From positions 1-7,212 of the forward strand of contig JBIOJM010000433.1 in assembly GCA_044450785.1 (NCBI GenBank): 7,212 nt of DNA, written 5' to 3'. The translations under genes and the position numbers were made by a program. The notes beneath the pieces are model-generated. The model worked only from the letters and a program-made list of their open reading frames with translations, had not been told where the DNA came from and did no database searches. Shown here in pieces: positions 5,993 to 7,212 of the stretch; position 1 is the first letter of the stretch, and each line of letters opens with the position of its first letter. This DNA comes from JBIOJM01 sp044450785. GTDB lineage: Bacteria > Planctomycetota > Planctomycetia > Isosphaerales > Isosphaeraceae.

Positions 5993-6469
5993 GTGCTGAC
6001 GTCCCGCGTTGAAGTGCGAGTGATGACCGTAGCCGGCAACTTCTTCCTTCGAGATGATACGCACGGTCGGGTGCTCCGAGCCAGCAGAAAATCCGAGGCT
6101 GCTCGCTGATCCCGACCTGGGTCGGCGGAGCGAAACGACGATCTCCCGGTGGTTCACCCCTCACCCCATCCCTCTCCCCAAAAAAGGGGCGAGGGCGACC
6201 GGTTAACCCCTTCACCGCGCCAGGTCAGGAAGCAGCGGGCTGTTTCGACTTCCCCTCGCCCCCGGCGGGGAGAGGGTGGCCGAAGGCCGGGTGAGGGGGT
6301 TCCGGCAGTGGCATTCAGCGTGACGCCATTTCCTCCTCACCGCGAGGCTCTGGAACAATCGATCGGCGATAACCTGACGCCCGCGGCGATTCGGGTGCAG
6401 CGTCCCGGGCGCGGTCTTGCCACGGAGGAATGGGATTGAAATCACTGGAGTTGCTCCATCAACTTCCGC
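5993..6469. other. spacer upstream of the sigma factor gene
   Basis: 477 bp between the protease-chimera stop and the sigma factor start, both on the minus strand. The sigma promoter should lie here, but I see no convincing -35/-10 pair. The only notable structure is the inverted repeat pair at 6156-6300. The rest (5993-6150 and 6301-6469) shows nothing I can name. Confidence 0.55.
6156..6300. repeat. paired inverted copies of a CCCTCTCCCC-type intergenic repeat
   Basis: The left copy (6156-6195) begins ACCCCTCACCCC and contains CCCTCTCCCC and GGGGCGAGGG. The right copy (6252-6300), read on the other strand, begins ACCCCCTCACCC and contains CCCTCTCCCC and GGGGGCGAGGGG. The copies face each other across about 56 bp of unrelated sequence. 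The right copy also holds a small GGCC-GAA-GGCC hairpin absent from the left one. Both arms belong to the widespread 'PHPSP...GEG'-translating intergenic repeat type seen in many bacteria (recalled). The arrangement, about 145 bp overall, resembles a small non-coding mobile repeat, but no target-site duplication was identified. Confidence 0.6.
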
Positions 6470-7212
6470 TCAGTCGGTTTTCGCGACCTTGCCGTTCCAG
6501 ACCGCCAGCACGTCGTCGCTTCCCCGGCGGGGAATGCCGTTCTCGCTCATGAGCGGCTCGGTCGCTTCGAGCATCGCCTTGCGGCGGAAGACCAGGGTCT
6601 GGGCGTAGTCCTCGGCGAACCGGAACGTGAGGTATTCGTCCTGGCACGACCGGATCAGCTCGACCAAGTGAGCAAGGTTCTTGATCTTGGTCCCGTTGAC
6701 CTCGCTGACGACCTGACCGAACGGGTCGGCGTAGCCCTTGGTCATCCGGGAGCGGAGCAAGGGTGCCGTGACCACGACCAGCTCTTCGCCGGGGAACCGC
6801 GCCCGGTCGGAGCGCCGGGTCGTGAGCGGGCTGTTGCGGCCGCCCAACATGGGATTGTACTGGAAATAGTAGGAGATCGCGTTCGAAACCACCGGCGAGA
6901 AGACCAGAGGGCCGCAGACGAAGTAAGACGGGTAGCCGCCATCATAGCCGCGGAGCAACTGGTCAGGCTCACGACTGACCGGCAGAGCCACCTCGATCGC
7001 CTTGCCGGCCCGGAGAACGCTCACCGGCACGGTCCCATTCCGGACGAGCTTCGGGACCTGCGACATGAACGAATGGCGTTCGGTCAACTCCCGGACCTTG
7101 GCTTTGAACTTCTGCACCGATTTGTCGCGCATGCGTCGGGAGCGAGACGAGAGATGAAACCCCAGGAAGTCATACCCTTTCCCGTAGGTTGTCATCTTCG
7201 TCTTCTCGGAAC
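6470..7212 (-). CDS. reverse transcriptase / Deg-protease chimera, 5' end beyond the window
   Basis: The frame is open from the right edge (SEKTK before the first ATG at 7195) to the TGA at 6470-6472, so ATG 7195 is probably internal. Counting from that ATG, residues 1-42 (TYGKGYDFLGFHL...DKSVQKFKAKVRELTERH) match the end of the reverse transcriptase/thumb region of group II intron RTs. From about residue 43 the sequence changes to the C-terminal half of a Deg/HtrA-like protease of planctomycete type: the tail of a first PDZ (VPVSVLRAGKAIEVALPV), a conserved middle (RGYDGGYPSYFVCGPLVFSPV, FPGEELVVVTAPL), and a second PDZ (DPFGQVVSEVNGTKIKNLAHLVELI...YLTFRF), ending LVFRRKAMLEATEPLMSENGIP. The His-Asp-Ser protease domain is absent from the window. 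It most likely arose by recombination or by decay after insertion and is unlikely to be an active enzyme of either kind. The protease assignment rests on recalled family patterns. Confidence 0.6.
   Translation of the reverse strand, partial: SEKTKMTTYGKGYDFLGFHLSSRSRRMRDKSVQKFKAKVRELTERHSFMSQVPKLVRNGTVPVSVLRAGKAIEVALPVSREPDQLLRGYDGGYPSYFVCGPLVFSPVVSNAISYYFQYNPMLGGRNSPLTTRRSDRARFPGEELVVVTAPLLRSRMTKGYADPFGQVVSEVNGTKIKNLAHLVELIRSCQDEYLTFRFAEDYAQTLVFRRKAMLEATEPLMSENGIPRRGSDDVLAVWNGKVAKTD
7070..7212 (-). mobile_element. group II intron reverse transcriptase remnant
   Basis: About 47 codons with the RT pattern S-E-K-T-x-(6-8)-DFLGF-H-L followed by KSVQKFKAKVRELT. Both the FLG motif and the KS..KFK.K.RELT helix are typical of bacterial group II intron RTs. 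In intact proteins the next residues are of the S-H-N-L-D type leading into the maturase domain. Here the match stops after ERHS. No intron domain V/VI sequence or endonuclease domain follows, so this is a truncated end. The upstream part may lie beyond the window. Confidence 0.65.

Noticed and set aside
6054..6059. TATCAT on the minus strand as a -10 box for the sigma gene
   Set aside because: No acceptable -35 element sits at normal spacing upstream.
6149..6445. Overlapping short open frames on both strands in the spacer upstream of the sigma gene
   Set aside because: They translate the CCCTCTCCCC-type repeat and its mirror copy. The Ser-Pro-Arg-rich products are typical false genes.
6446..6458. 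TGGAG-TTG-CTCCA hairpin after the chimera gene as a terminator
   Set aside because: A 5-bp stem with no T-run on the minus strand is too weak.

Overview
The window looks like chromosomal DNA of a planctomycete, probably from the Gemmatales/Isosphaerales side. The evidence is high GC, a very large TPR-CHAT protein preceded by an ECF-type sigma factor, the C-terminus of a planctomycete-style PDZ/Deg protease, and intergenic GGTCTCC/GGAGACC palindromes of a kind I associate with those genomes. This assignment comes from gene style and not from any database search.

Left part (1-1415): a toxin-antitoxin-rich stretch. On the minus strand lie a 94-aa antitoxin-like protein (43-327), possibly coupled to a partner running off the left edge, and a 74-aa two-helix membrane protein (374-598). 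Divergently, on the plus strand, is a compact VapBC-like pair: a 75-aa antitoxin (761-988) overlapped by 11 nt by a PIN-domain ribonuclease toxin (978-1415). Next come about 460 bp without a credible gene (1416-1876), holding a cluster of three palindromes.

Middle (1877-5992): an apparent minus-strand operon of an ECF-like sigma factor (5372-5992) followed 45 nt later by an exported TPR-CHAT protein. The TPR-CHAT reading frame is split by a single in-frame TGA (4979-4981). Upstream is a 115-aa piece with a signal peptide (4979-5326). Downstream, in the same frame, is an otherwise intact stretch with seven 42-residue TPR units, a coiled-coil linker and a CHAT protease domain that keeps its His and Cys. 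Homologues as I recall them have Trp at this position, so a TGG-to-TGA change is the simplest explanation.

Right part (5993-7212): a 477-bp spacer carrying a large imperfect inverted repeat, then a minus-strand ORF that enters from the right edge. It joins the C-terminal part of a group II intron reverse transcriptase in frame to the C-terminal PDZ region of a Deg/HtrA-like protease. The protease catalytic domain is absent from the window, so this is most likely the scar of a mobile-element-associated rearrangement.

Overall this is an accessory, rearranged region. The main points of interest are the TGA-interrupted sigma/TPR-CHAT operon and the reverse transcriptase-protease chimera.
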